Notes under the pieces: model-generated
Databases searched by the model: none
What the model was told of the DNA's origin: nothing
The model's input: only the letters and a program-made list of their open reading frames with translations
Part shown: positions 33,828-41,921 of the stretch, in pieces
How the letters are laid out: each line of letters starts with the position of its first letter
How positions within the stretch are numbered: position 1 is the first letter of the stretch
From: Paenibacillus marchantiophytorum
GTDB taxonomy: Bacteria; Bacillota; Bacilli; Paenibacillales; NBRC-103111
Length of the DNA: 64,000 nucleotides
Reading direction: 5' to 3'
NCBI RefSeq assembly: GCF_014640555.1
Contig: NZ_BMHE01000012.1
Location: 1 to 64,000 of the forward strand
Program-made: the position numbers and the translations under genes

Positions 33828-34072
33828 ATGCTGACCAGCATGGCAGCCTCTGTACACTTATGTCCAAGAGTCTGCAGCTATCTGCAACGCGCGATTCCAC
33901 CTGACTGCATCCCAAGCTACTGTTCTCGCCCGCGGAACTACTCACCATGCTGACAATGCGCTATTACACCTGACTACTTCTCCGACTCCTAATCCTGCCC
34001 ACCGCACCATGCACCTCACAACCACTCACTCTGCGGCACCATGCACTAAAAACTAGCTAGTGTTTCTACTTC
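33828..34072. other. Non-coding stretch with a small direct repeat
   Basis: No gene is seen. A 22-bp segment (CAAcGCGCgATTcCACCTGA) near 33885 recurs with three changes near 33954, an offset of 69 bp. The palindrome array begins immediately after. Confidence 0.4.
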
Positions 34073-34303
34073 ATTGGATTAATCCAATGAAATGGGCCCG
34101 AAAGAGATTGAAATCAACCTTTGATTGGATTAATCCAATGGAATTAGCCCGGAAGAGATTGAAATCAACCTTTGACTGGATTAATCCAATGGTTTGGCTT
34201 GGAATCGCCCAGAAAGGGCTGATTTTGAGATTTTCATTGGAAATATCCAATGTAAGTGAGTTTTCAACCCGGAAATTGTGCATTTCATTGGATTTATCCA
34301 ATG
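34073..34303. repeat. Array of five 18-bp palindromes CATTGGATTAATCCAATG
   Basis: The palindrome is perfect at its first copy (34073-34090). Copies follow with cores at 34125, 34175, 34236 and 34287, steps of 51, 50, 61 and 51 bp. Copies 4 and 5 change the central bases (AAAT, TTTA) but keep both arms. The spacers are also related (GCCCGGAAGAGATTGAAATC in the first two), so the unit is the palindrome plus spacer. Open frames crossing it on both strands reflect this repetition and have no ribosome binding site. Function unknown. Confidence 0.75.
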
Positions 34304-34394
34304 GATCACAAAAAACAACCGCAAAATCCCTCCGTTGTGAAACCGATAAAGCAAAAGCAGCCCGCCCTCCGATGAGGAACGAACTGCTTTTTTT

Positions 34395-34907
34395 CTAATA
34401 TCTAATATACGCTTCAACATAACTTTCTTTCAAACCTCGCTTACGCACCTTAATCTGCAGCAGACGCTGTTTGTAGCTCACTCTGGCCGTTCTTGGGAGC
34501 ACAAGAGTGGGAAGTTTAAGAATTCGACTTTTGTCGCTTAGAAAGCCCGTCAGCTTGATTTGATTGGATTTGACGAACACCTGAAGCGCTCTTGGATCTT
34601 CCTCTTTGGCAATTTTCACCTTAATAATGACGTGCTCGTGCGTCTCAAAGATTTCCGTACCCGCCGGATGATGCGAGGAAAGGCTCGCTTCTTCGCCTGG
34701 CATCGCTTTTTTCAGCATGTCCTGTACATATCCCTCAACCCACGTCATATTATCTAGAAAGGTCTGCCCTTTTTCACCGAAAGGCAGCTTTTGTCCAAGG
34801 AACTTTTCGACCTGTTCCCACTTCAGCCAAGGATGGCGATTAAACCCGCTCAAGCCCATCACCTCGTTTTCTCTTGCAGTATATGTGCCTATGTCTGGAA
34901 ATGACAC
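34395..34907 (-). CDS. Hsp20/alpha-crystallin-like protein, divergent from gerP
   Basis: The 170-residue protein has a helical N-terminal arm (HPWLKWEQVEKFLGQKL, then FLDNMTWVEGYVQDMLKKAM) and a C-terminal beta domain (GTEIFETHEHVIIKVKIAKE, ending VLPRTARVSYKQRLLQIKVR) that looks like a diverged alpha-crystallin domain. The start is uncertain: GTG at 34907 has a weak site, an ATG 16 codons later follows GAGGTG too closely, and a TTG two codons further on is better spaced. It shares a short divergent region with gerPA, suggesting a spore-coat role as for CotP/CotM. Not proven. Confidence 0.65.
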   Translation of the reverse strand: MSFPDIGTYTARENEVMGLSGFNRHPWLKWEQVEKFLGQKLPFGEKGQTFLDNMTWVEGYVQDMLKKAMPGEEASLSSHHPAGTEIFETHEHVIIKVKIAKEEDPRALQVFVKSNQIKLTGFLSDKSRILKLPTLVLPRTARVSYKQRLLQIKVRKRGLKESYVEAYIRY

Positions 34908-34925
34908 CCTAAGGAAAATCAGGGC

Positions 34926-34953
34926 ACCTCTAGGCGAATATCCTCATATACTT
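34926..34953 (+). promoter_or_regulatory. Sigma-K-like promoter of the gerP operon
   Basis: An AC dinucleotide and CATATACTT are separated by exactly 17 bp. gerP expression is sigma-K-dependent in Bacillus, and the same layout precedes the lone gerP-type gene at 4.0 kb. Confidence 0.5.
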
Positions 34954-34989
34954 TAAAGAGTGATAAGCCTGAAGCGAGGGAGATCGACT

Positions 34990-35214
34990 ATGCCATCTAT
35001 CGTTGGGAATGTCAAAATTATTAGTGTGGGACCGAGCTCCGTCGTCCACTTCGGCGATTCCTTCATCATTGCACCCACCAGTTCCTCCAAAACTTTTGCA
35101 GGAGCAGGCTCATTTAATACCGGTGACTTCCCACGCATCTATAATGCATATAGCAACACCATAACGAACGACTCCGACTTTATCGAAGCCAACGCAAGTG
35201 GCATTGTCATCTAG
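34990..35214 (+). CDS. gerPA: Spore germination protein GerPA (GerPA/GerPF type)
   Basis: The 74-residue protein begins MPSIVGNVKIISVGPSSVVH and contains the family stretches FGDSFIIAPTSSSKTFAG and AGSFNTGDF. The start at 34990 has GAGGGAG 7 bp upstream. It is the first gene of the gerP cluster, which gives it the gerPA position, although its sequence alone could also be called GerPF. GerP proteins sit under the outer coat and allow germinants to reach their receptors. Confidence 0.88.
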   Translation: MPSIVGNVKIISVGPSSVVHFGDSFIIAPTSSSKTFAGAGSFNTGDFPRIYNAYSNTITNDSDFIEANASGIVI

Positions 35215-35301
35215 CACAAGTGCCATGCAAGCTTGTACGACGCATTGGCTCAGGTCGACGGTTAACTACTAATTCCCAATCGAGTGAGGTGTTCATTTCC
35301 T

Positions 35302-35511
35302 ATGAACTGGTACATCCATCAAACCATCATGATTCAACATTTAAAGGTGAGCTCTGTGTCCAATTCCTCGGTGTTGCAGATTGGTACGGCTGGATCGATC
35401 CGTTCCTTGTCCAATTTATATAACACAGGCGGTTATGTTGAACCAACACCAGAACTGGGCACATCCGCAACGAATCCAGTGTCTCTCGTCCCCTTGCCAG
35501 CCCCAACTTGA
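35302..35511 (+). CDS. gerPB: Spore germination protein GerPB
   Basis: The 69-residue protein begins MNWYIHQTIMIQHLKVSSVS and continues NSSVLQIGTAGSIRSLSNLY and NTGGY, nearly the GerPB consensus. The ATG at 35302 has GAGGTG 11 bp upstream; a longer frame would add six non-homologous residues. It is the second gene of the operon and ends with a Pro/Ala/Thr tail. Confidence 0.88.
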   Translation: MNWYIHQTIMIQHLKVSSVSNSSVLQIGTAGSIRSLSNLYNTGGYVEPTPELGTSATNPVSLVPLPAPT

Positions 35512-35562
35512 TCCCCAAGTATCTAGGACCAGCAGGATTTAGGAAGGAGGTGCCTTTCATAC

Positions 35563-36309
35563 ATGCATAACTCTATTACTTGGCAGCAATGGGCCCAGCA
35601 GCTCTCCGCCTATATTGAAATGCAGAAACAACGCATAGATAAGCTCGAACAAAACGTCAAAAAACTGCAAGACGATCTCACCGCGCTGAAAGATCAAAAA
35701 CGTGTCCACATCGATAAAATCGAATATAATTTCGATCAGCTTAAGGTTGAAAAACTGGACGGCACCCTAACCATCGGCATCAGTCCAAGCGCACTGGACA
35801 ATATCGATGACTTCACCGTCAATGGTTCTCAGATGGGAAAAAACGACGGCATGGGTTCCGACCAGAATGCCTTTGGTTCTGGATATATGCAGGGACAGGG
35901 ACAGGGGCCGGGGCCGGGTATAGGACCGATGCAGGGGCAAGGCCAGGGAACGGATAAAGGAGTAAATCGGGGACACAGACAGGCATCGCCGCAAGAGGAT
36001 GCTTATGGCATGCAGCGGGAAATATCGAGCGGACTTGAACAATACTTGCAGCATGGGGTTCAGGCCGATATGAACAACTTGGAAAATAAGTATCGCTATA
36101 TCCTGGACGAAGATTACAAAAACCTCATTATCGAGGATATTCGCAAACAATTGGACACTCGAGTCCAGCACTATATCAACCAATACCGCAGCGTGGGATT
36201 CAGTGAACCTATGGAGGCTGTTACGACCAGCATCATGGACCGCACCAAACAAGACATAGTCAGTGCCATAGAGAGCTACATATCCAGTTTACCGAGGAAA
36301 GAGGGTTAA
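35563..36309 (+). CDS. gerPC: Spore germination protein GerPC
   Basis: The 248-residue protein starts with a coiled coil (WAQQLSAYIEMQKQRIDKLE and following, about 8-45), then a small beta region (VHIDKIEYNFDQLKVEKLDG) matching the GerPC domain, a Gln/Gly/Pro linker (GQGQGPGPGIGPMQGQGQG, about 108-130) and a helical C-terminal half. A strong GGAAGGAGG precedes it. It is the longest member of the cluster and the usual GerP scaffold. Confidence 0.88.
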   Translation: MHNSITWQQWAQQLSAYIEMQKQRIDKLEQNVKKLQDDLTALKDQKRVHIDKIEYNFDQLKVEKLDGTLTIGISPSALDNIDDFTVNGSQMGKNDGMGSDQNAFGSGYMQGQGQGPGPGIGPMQGQGQGTDKGVNRGHRQASPQEDAYGMQREISSGLEQYLQHGVQADMNNLENKYRYILDEDYKNLIIEDIRKQLDTRVQHYINQYRSVGFSEPMEAVTTSIMDRTKQDIVSAIESYISSLPRKEG

Positions 36310-36313
36310 AGTT

Positions 36314-36496
36314 ATGCTGAATTTGAATGTCGAAAATAAACAGCTTTTCGTGGGCGATGTGCGCATCATTGGGGTATCCAGTTCTTCCATCTTCCTGATT
36401 GGCGATACCGAGGTCATTTCCTTGTCCTCCATGTTCGACACACCACCGGAATCCGTCATTATCTCCCCCTTCGTCCCGCTTCCAGCGGAGAGCTAA
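36314..36496 (+). CDS. gerPD: Spore germination protein GerPD
   Basis: The 60-residue protein has the GerPD pattern: VENKQLFVGDVRIIGVSSSS and IFLIGDTEVISLSSMFDTPP, and a short PLPAES end. It begins 4 bp after gerPC, within an AAAGAGGG site, and gerPE follows 2 bp later, so expression is tightly coupled. Confidence 0.86.
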   Translation: MLNLNVENKQLFVGDVRIIGVSSSSIFLIGDTEVISLSSMFDTPPESVIISPFVPLPAES

Positions 36497-36498
36497 CC

Positions 36499-36912
36499 AT
36501 GGTTAGACTATCCATCGTTGGCTGGCTGGATATCTACGGCATATCCTCTAGCAGCACCCTGCATGTCGGAGATAATATCAACACGCTGCTCCAAAGCCGG
36601 GTTTTTGCCGTGCAGCGCCAAATCCCTTATTTCAATGGGAATGAAGGCAGCTTCGCGGCTTATCCTTTTTATCAAAGACCCTTCCCGATCCCGCAGCCGC
36701 CAGAGCCATTCACAATGTGTGTGGATAACTTAGGCTCTTTCATTCGTGTTGGGGGCGTACGCATCCTGGGGATTTCTTCAACCTCCCTGTTCCAGATCGG
36801 CAGCAACCGCATCACCAGCGCAGAAACCCGCATCAAAAACATCCGCCAATTCGTCACCGACAAACCAGGTCCGCAAGAACAGACAACCTTCGTCAAAACA
36901 GACAACGATTGA
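36499..36912 (+). CDS. gerPE: Spore germination protein GerPE
   Basis: The 137-residue protein carries two copies of the GerP motif: LDIYGISSSSTLHVGDNINT (about 11-30) and VRILGISSTSLFQIGSNRIT (about 92-111), joined by a Tyr/Pro/Phe-rich linker. That double motif is the GerPE hallmark. It ends the cluster; no gerPF follows. A hairpin that stops the convergent gene lies just downstream. Confidence 0.86.
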   Translation: MVRLSIVGWLDIYGISSSSTLHVGDNINTLLQSRVFAVQRQIPYFNGNEGSFAAYPFYQRPFPIPQPPEPFTMCVDNLGSFIRVGGVRILGISSTSLFQIGSNRITSAETRIKNIRQFVTDKPGPQEQTTFVKTDND

Positions 36913-36944
36913 CGGTATGGACACGCGACAGCCGCAGCAAGCGC

Positions 36945-36991
36945 GAAAAAGCCTTCAATCCCCGCACAGCAGCGCGTGGGATTGAAGGCTT
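36945..36991 (-). terminator. Terminator between gerPE and the GH18 gene
   Basis: AAGCCTTCAATCCC and GGGATTGAAGGCTT form a perfect 14-bp stem with a 15-base loop; on the minus strand three more T extend the T run. It probably also halts gerP transcription. Confidence 0.75.
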
Positions 36992-36994
36992 CGC

Positions 36995-38638
36995 TCATTT
37001 CGCGAGCAGCGGCTGGGCGCGGCTGAGCAGCGCCGCCATCTCCCCGCGCGTCAGCGACGCGCTCGGGCGAAACGTGCCGTTCGCGTAGCCGTCGACCAGG
37101 CCATTGCTGCTCATCGCAGCAATGGCCCCCGCCGACCAGCTGCCAGCCGGCACGTCAGCGAACACCTGCGCAGCGGCTCCGCCGCCGGCCTGCGAGGTCA
37201 AGCCCAAAGCGCGGGAGAGCAGCACACTCATCTGCTCCCGCGTTATGATCTGATCCGGCGCAAAGCGATCGTCGCTGATCCCTTGGATCAGCCCGCTCAA
37301 CTTCGCAAGCCGAATCGACTGCCACGCCCAGTGGGTGGCAGGCACATCACGGAACGAGGCGCTGCCTGCAGCCGCCTCGCCGGTTAAGCCCAGCGCGCGC
37401 ACGATGATCGTCGCGGCTTCAGCCCGCGTGAGCGCCGCGTCCGGCGCGAACCGGTCGGCGGCTACGCCAAGCATCCAACCAAGGTTCGCCGCGGCAAGCA
37501 CATCATCTTGTGCCCAATGCTTCTGCACGTCGGTGAAGTAAAATCCATCCGACCAAAGGCTGTAATAATCCCAGGTATCGGAAGTTTCCTGATTCAGACT
37601 CCAGCTACCGGTCCCCTTGAGATGGTATTTGCTAACCAGCTTGAGCTTCTCCTTCAAGGACTGTTCGTTCTCATACCATACCGTGTAATCGCCAGGGCCC
37701 AGCTTATTGCCATACGCGCTGGTTGCTGCGTCTGTCGCAGAGATTGAGAATGTAGCCACAGGCGATTGGCTTGCTGCATCATATCGCACAGTTCCTTTAT
37801 ATGTGTCCAGGAGATTCTTTATCATTTGTGAGGAAATACCCGCGCCATTCGCTGCGGGGTCTTGATTCCAGTACCTTCCGTAGAATGGCAGACCCAGCAC
37901 AATTTTATCGGCAGGGGCCATCTTAATTGCATATTGAATCGATTTTTCGACAAAGGGCAAGCTAGCTACAGGACCCGGTGTCGTATCGCCGGGATAGCTT
38001 TCATCATAAGCCATCACCATCAAATAATCGCTAACGGCAGCCAATGCCGTATAATCATATAAAGCAATCCAGCTTGTCGTTGCGCCTGTTGGATTCGCGG
38101 CTACAGCCACCGAAACCTCAGCTGAACTCGGGAGCTTTGCTCGCAGCATTTTAACCAAATCTGTATATTGATCCCGGTATTCCGCTCCAACATTCTCGAT
38201 GTCCATATTAATGCCATCCAGTTGATTCGTTGTGATGAATTGAACAATTTGATTCACCAAAGTTTCGCGGTTAACAATGGCTTTCTCCCCAAGCACCTGA
38301 TCAAAATCATTGCTCAAAAAAGGAACAACCCGCTTCCCTCTTTGGTGCATATCCGTAACGAAAGTCGCTTGGAAAGAATCATCGATTTGCAAACTGCCGT
38401 CTGTTTGGATATGGAAATAGCTCGGCGAAACGACATCAAGTGTTTGACCGCTTTTATCCACCTGAGACGTATACGAATTGGGTGCCCCAAAGTAAAGATA
38501 AGACATAGCAAACGCGCCTTGCGCCGAACTTGTCTGGGCCTGTGTCACAGGAGCTTCAGTCGTCGTAGCCATCGCTACCAATCCCGAAGTTGCCAGAGCA
38601 ACCACGATTTTGCGCCATAATTTTCTGGATTTCCTCAT
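36995..38638 (-). CDS. Secreted GH18 glycosidase with three SLH domains
   Basis: The product of about 547 residues has a signal peptide (first 36 residues, TQAQTSS), a glycosyl hydrolase family 18 barrel with catalytic DGINMDIE (about residues 141-148, the last Glu being the acid/base) and LPFYGRYWN, and three SLH repeats near the C terminus (FTDVQKHWAQDDVLAAANLG; FRDVPATHWAWQSIRLAKLS; FADVPAGSWSAGAIAAMSSN). SLH domains bind pyruvylated wall polymer. Likely roles are chitin or peptidoglycan-type cleavage at the cell or spore surface. The ATG at 38638 is better spaced from AGAGGG than the one at 38644. Confidence 0.88.
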   Translation of the reverse strand: MRKSRKLWRKIVVALATSGLVAMATTTEAPVTQAQTSSAQGAFAMSYLYFGAPNSYTSQVDKSGQTLDVVSPSYFHIQTDGSLQIDDSFQATFVTDMHQRGKRVVPFLSNDFDQVLGEKAIVNRETLVNQIVQFITTNQLDGINMDIENVGAEYRDQYTDLVKMLRAKLPSSAEVSVAVAANPTGATTSWIALYDYTALAAVSDYLMVMAYDESYPGDTTPGPVASLPFVEKSIQYAIKMAPADKIVLGLPFYGRYWNQDPAANGAGISSQMIKNLLDTYKGTVRYDAASQSPVATFSISATDAATSAYGNKLGPGDYTVWYENEQSLKEKLKLVSKYHLKGTGSWSLNQETSDTWDYYSLWSDGFYFTDVQKHWAQDDVLAAANLGWMLGVAADRFAPDAALTRAEAATIIVRALGLTGEAAAGSASFRDVPATHWAWQSIRLAKLSGLIQGISDDRFAPDQIITREQMSVLLSRALGLTSQAGGGAAAQVFADVPAGSWSAGAIAAMSSNGLVDGYANGTFRPSASLTRGEMAALLSRAQPLLAK

Positions 38639-38724
38639 CCACATCCCTCTTTTCCTATCCTATTTCGCTCCTTCTATCATCATGGAAATTCGCGAAATGC
38701 GCTAGGAGTAAATATTGGTGAACG

Positions 38725-38771
38725 CAAAAAAACCGCTAGCAGCAAGCGTTTAGCTCTCTGCTTAACGGTTC
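38725..38771 (-). terminator. Terminator of the PAS-GGDEF gene
   Basis: On the minus strand AACCGTTAAGCA and an imperfect TGCTAGCGGTT arm pair and run into seven T. Confidence 0.65.
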
Positions 38772-38792
38772 TTTGAGATCGTCACTTAGCCA

Positions 38793-39713
38793 TTACGGGC
38801 TATGATAAAATTGATAGTGATTGCGACCTTTTCCTTTTACTTGATACAGCGCAATGTCAACTTCCTTCATCATTTTGGCTGAATCTGTGATTCCCTTATG
38901 GTACAAAGTAATTCCCATGCTCACTGTTGCTGTAAAATACTGATCGAGAACTTCCCAAGGTTGATCCACGCATTGAACGATCCGCTGAGCTATACTTTCT
39001 ACATGCTCTTCACAATCTACAGCCGGCAGCAAAATGGTAAACTCATCGCCTCCCATACGGGCAAACATATCAACCTCACGAAGACATCCTTGAATTCGCT
39101 GAGCGAACGTCTGCAAGAAGGCATCCCCGACATCGTGCCCCATCGTATCGTTAATAGTCTTAAAATCATCGATATCCAAATATAAAAGAGCAAACGACCG
39201 ATTCGTCCTTTTCACTTCGGCAATCATTTGCTGCAGATGATCTTTGAATAACCGCCGATTAGGCAAGCCTGTCAGCGTATCGTGGAAAGCCATCGCGACA
39301 AGTCGGCTCTCCTGTTTCTTGCGGAGCGTTATATCATTAAGTACGAATGAAATTTCAGCCCACTCACCCGTCTCGTTCCTAATCGGAATTGCCTGGCAGT
39401 CTAACCAAATATCGGTTTGCTTGGCACTTTTGGCCCGGAATTCGAGCTTATTGCTGCTGCTGGATTGCAAGGTTCTAATAAACATTTTATATAAATCCAT
39501 ACGGTATTCCGAATCGATAAAATCTACAACTTGTCCAAAATCCTGAGGAATAAATCCGATCACCTGCGTAAAACTCTTCGATGCATAAGTCAAATTCCCA
39601 TGAATGTCGAATGTGCAAAAAAGGTCCCACGCTTGCTCGATGAATTGACGTACACAAGCATCTTTCTGAAACCATGGAAGTGCAGCAAGATCCAAATCAG
39701 CCTTATGACTCAT
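38793..39713 (-). CDS. PAS-GGDEF diguanylate cyclase
   Basis: The 306-residue soluble protein has a PAS domain (about 25-130, LFCTFDIHGNLTYASKSFTQ) and a GGDEF domain with an intact MGGDEF (221-225). An RxxD inhibitory site (REVD, 212-215) lies exactly five residues before the GGDEF motif, so it should make c-di-GMP and be product-inhibited. No membrane segment is seen; the PAS ligand is unknown. Divergent from a response-regulator gene 320 bp away. PilZ and HD-GYP proteins elsewhere in the window could read and remove the signal. Confidence 0.9.
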   Translation of the reverse strand: MSHKADLDLAALPWFQKDACVRQFIEQAWDLFCTFDIHGNLTYASKSFTQVIGFIPQDFGQVVDFIDSEYRMDLYKMFIRTLQSSSSNKLEFRAKSAKQTDIWLDCQAIPIRNETGEWAEISFVLNDITLRKKQESRLVAMAFHDTLTGLPNRRLFKDHLQQMIAEVKRTNRSFALLYLDIDDFKTINDTMGHDVGDAFLQTFAQRIQGCLREVDMFARMGGDEFTILLPAVDCEEHVESIAQRIVQCVDQPWEVLDQYFTATVSMGITLYHKGITDSAKMMKEVDIALYQVKGKGRNHYQFYHSP

Positions 39714-40034
39714 GACTTTCGTCGCCCCCTCTTATGATTCTACATAGAGACTCTGGTAGCGTAGCACGAGAACATAAATTTTCCATAAAGATCAGCTAAA
39801 TTTTTCGTCAAAAAAAGTAAAATATTAGATCTTTATGTAATAAAAGAAAAATAATCGGGTTTTTTATATAGGCCATAATACCTATTAATAGTCATAAACC
39901 GTATCATACCTCACGTTTTTACAATAAAAGGATAGAAATTTTTGGGAGAATCGTTCTATAATAAAAGTAACCAGGGGGAATGGGAACACCATTTCCCCAA
40001 CAGAGCCGTTCCGTGACTGAGGAGGACTTATCGT
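39714..40034. other. AT-rich divergent intergenic region
   Basis: This region separates the diguanylate cyclase gene from a response-regulator gene. It is rich in A and T, with a TATAAT near 39956 that could serve the regulator gene, but no good -35 element. No small gene or repeat is seen. Confidence 0.4.
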
Positions 40035-40736
40035 ATGGCAGGAGAAACTATTTTAGTCGTTGATGACGAGCAAGAAATTGTCCAACTCATTCAACTCTAC
40101 TTAGCTAGAGAAGGATATAAAGTGATAAGCACCAATAATGGACAAGATGTCTTTGAGATCGTGAAGGAACACAGGCCGGATCTAATTATCTTGGATATTC
40201 TGCTGCCAGGACTAGATGGTATTGAAGTATGCCGCCAACTGCGCAAAACAAGCAATACCCCAATCCTGTTCATCTCGTGCAAAAGCGAGGACATCGATAT
40301 TATTCTAGGACTCAGCATGGGCGGCGATGACTACATGACCAAGCCCTTCAGTCCTAGTCAACTGGTTGCGAGAGTCAAAGCCCATTTACGGCGGTACTCC
40401 ATTCGAGATCAACATAAAGATGACCCGCAGCTGGTGAAATTCCCAGGCCTTGAAATCGATTTGGTCAGCCACATCGTCCGAGTAAATGGTCAAACCATTT
40501 CCCTATCTGCCAAAGAGTTCGATCTGCTGTCTGTCATGGCCAAGACACCAAATCGTGTTTACAAAATTGAACATTTATTTGAACTAATATGGAGCTTGGA
40601 CAGTATGGGCGATCCCCGAACGCTTATTGTGCATATCAGCAATCTACGCAAAAAAATTGAATCCAACCCGGCTGAGCCTCGTTATATTATCACGGTTCGC
40701 GGTGTTGGCTACAAATTTAACGGCTCTATCGTTTAG
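40035..40736 (+). CDS. OmpR-family response regulator (stand-alone)
   Basis: The 233-residue regulator has receiver residues DDE10-12, D54, S81 and K103 and a winged-helix domain (LSAKEFDLLSVMAKTPNRVY, ending ITVRGVGYKFNG). GGAGGA precedes its start. It resembles the VanR-like group. No kinase is adjacent. It ends in a 4-bp overlap with the convergent DUF554 gene: the stops share TTAG. Confidence 0.9.
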   Translation: MAGETILVVDDEQEIVQLIQLYLAREGYKVISTNNGQDVFEIVKEHRPDLIILDILLPGLDGIEVCRQLRKTSNTPILFISCKSEDIDIILGLSMGGDDYMTKPFSPSQLVARVKAHLRRYSIRDQHKDDPQLVKFPGLEIDLVSHIVRVNGQTISLSAKEFDLLSVMAKTPNRVYKIEHLFELIWSLDSMGDPRTLIVHISNLRKKIESNPAEPRYIITVRGVGYKFNGSIV

Positions 40737-41473
40737 AAAAGTCGGTTCAGCCACCCGGTAAAGTGTTCCTGCAAAGGAACCGCTATGGCTGCGATCACAA
40801 GCGCGGGGAGCATGTTCGCCACGTTGATCTTCTTGATTTGTAAGATGTTGATCCCGACGCCAATGACCAGAATGCCGCCCACGGCGGTGATTTGGACAAT
40901 CATCACATCCAGGGATGCTTGGCTGAATGCCATGGCAATCAACGTTGCCCCAAGTGCGATGACGCCTTGCATCAGGAATACGGATACTGCTGAGAAAATC
41001 ACGCCGACCCCAAGGGTCGAGGCAAAGATAATGGACAAGAAGCCGTCGAGCAAGGATTTTGTGTACAAAATATCATGATTGTGGCGAAGCCCGCTGTCGA
41101 GTGGTCCTAGAATCGCCATGGCACCAATGCAATAAATCAAGGTGCACGTCACGAAGCCTTCCGAGATACTGCTTGTACCGTCTGCTGCCGAACCGTCTTT
41201 GCGCATTATTGACTGCAGCCAATCACCCAACTGTCCCAGCCGGTATTCGATTCGCAGCAACTCTCCTATAATACCACCAATAACCACGCTCATAATGACG
41301 AGTACAATTTGATTCGATTTTAACGCCATTGTAATGCCCAGCACAGTGATTGCGAGCCCCAGGCCCTGCATAACTGTGCTTTTTATACCTTCTGAGATGC
41401 GGGGCAGCAGCATGCCTAATAATCCCCCAATTATAATAGCGATTGCATTGACAATCGTTCCCCATAACGCCAT
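40733..41473 (-). CDS. DUF554 family membrane protein
   Basis: The product of about 246 residues starts MALWGTIVNAIAIIIGGLLG and has seven or so membrane segments with glycine-rich stretches (VLGITMALKSNQIVLVIMSV; GAMAILGPLDSGLRHNHDIL) typical of DUF554 (YdfK/YqgA). The ATG at 41473 has AAGGGA 9 bp upstream, better than two earlier in-frame Met codons. A transport role is assumed in the literature but not proven. Convergent with the preceding regulator. Confidence 0.83.
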   Translation of the reverse strand: MALWGTIVNAIAIIIGGLLGMLLPRISEGIKSTVMQGLGLAITVLGITMALKSNQIVLVIMSVVIGGIIGELLRIEYRLGQLGDWLQSIMRKDGSAADGTSSISEGFVTCTLIYCIGAMAILGPLDSGLRHNHDILYTKSLLDGFLSIIFASTLGVGVIFSAVSVFLMQGVIALGATLIAMAFSQASLDVMIVQITAVGGILVIGVGINILQIKKINVANMLPALVIAAIAVPLQEHFTGWLNRLF

Positions 41474-41597
41474 GCGATTCATTCCCTTTCTATCTGGCAA
41501 ATCTGTGGATGACTTTCTCATTCTACATGATTCTACTCATAATTTCCTCCATCGTTGGAAATGGTATGGATAAGCAACAGGAAAGGAGGAATACGGT

Positions 41598-41831
41598 ATG
41601 TCGAAAGACAAAACGATGGAACCTATGACAGGCGACACGGTTGAGACCGATGGCATTTATGCCAATGAAGCTGGACAAGAGGTTACGTTGAAGCGTGGCG
41701 ACGAGTTCCCAGCCGATCTTGTCTTGGGCCGAACAACATGGGAATTGCAGGGCTTCGCGGACGAAGCCGAAATTGATCATGATCAAACGGAGCTTAATCC
41801 GCTGCGCAAACGCGTAGATACACGAACTTAG
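41598..41831 (+). CDS. YjzC-like small protein
   Basis: The 77-residue soluble protein has a central DGIYANEAGQEVTLKRGDEF and FPADLVLGRTTWELQGF that resemble the YjzC/YozL-like pattern of a PG-Y, a G-x-F-P and a Trp-containing strand. Both tails are charged. AGGAGG lies upstream and a strong terminator follows, so it is a real single-gene unit. Function unknown. Confidence 0.65.
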   Translation: MSKDKTMEPMTGDTVETDGIYANEAGQEVTLKRGDEFPADLVLGRTTWELQGFADEAEIDHDQTELNPLRKRVDTRT

Positions 41832-41839
41832 GCACAGAA

Positions 41840-41876
41840 CCGAGCTGCAAGGGATGCAGCTCGGTTTTTTGTTCCC
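41840..41876 (+). terminator. Terminator of the YjzC-like gene
   Basis: CCGAGCTGCA and TGCAGCTCGG pair with a 5-base loop and are followed by six T. Confidence 0.9.
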
Positions 41877-41921
41877 GTATGGTATACTAAGGGGATGAAA
41901 TGAATCGTTGGAGGAACAAGC

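Noticed and set aside
34073..34303. Regular palindromic repeats as a CRISPR array
   Set aside because: The spacers are related to each other and of uneven length, the repeat is only 18 bp with variable centre, and no cas gene is present.
34060..34398. Open frame with repeated WINPM-type segments (and one on the other strand)
   Set aside because: The frame follows the palindrome unit length on both strands, has no ribosome binding site and no known domain.
41877..41921. Thiamine riboswitch before thiN
   Set aside because: The leader is too short and no conserved TPP-riboswitch core is visible.
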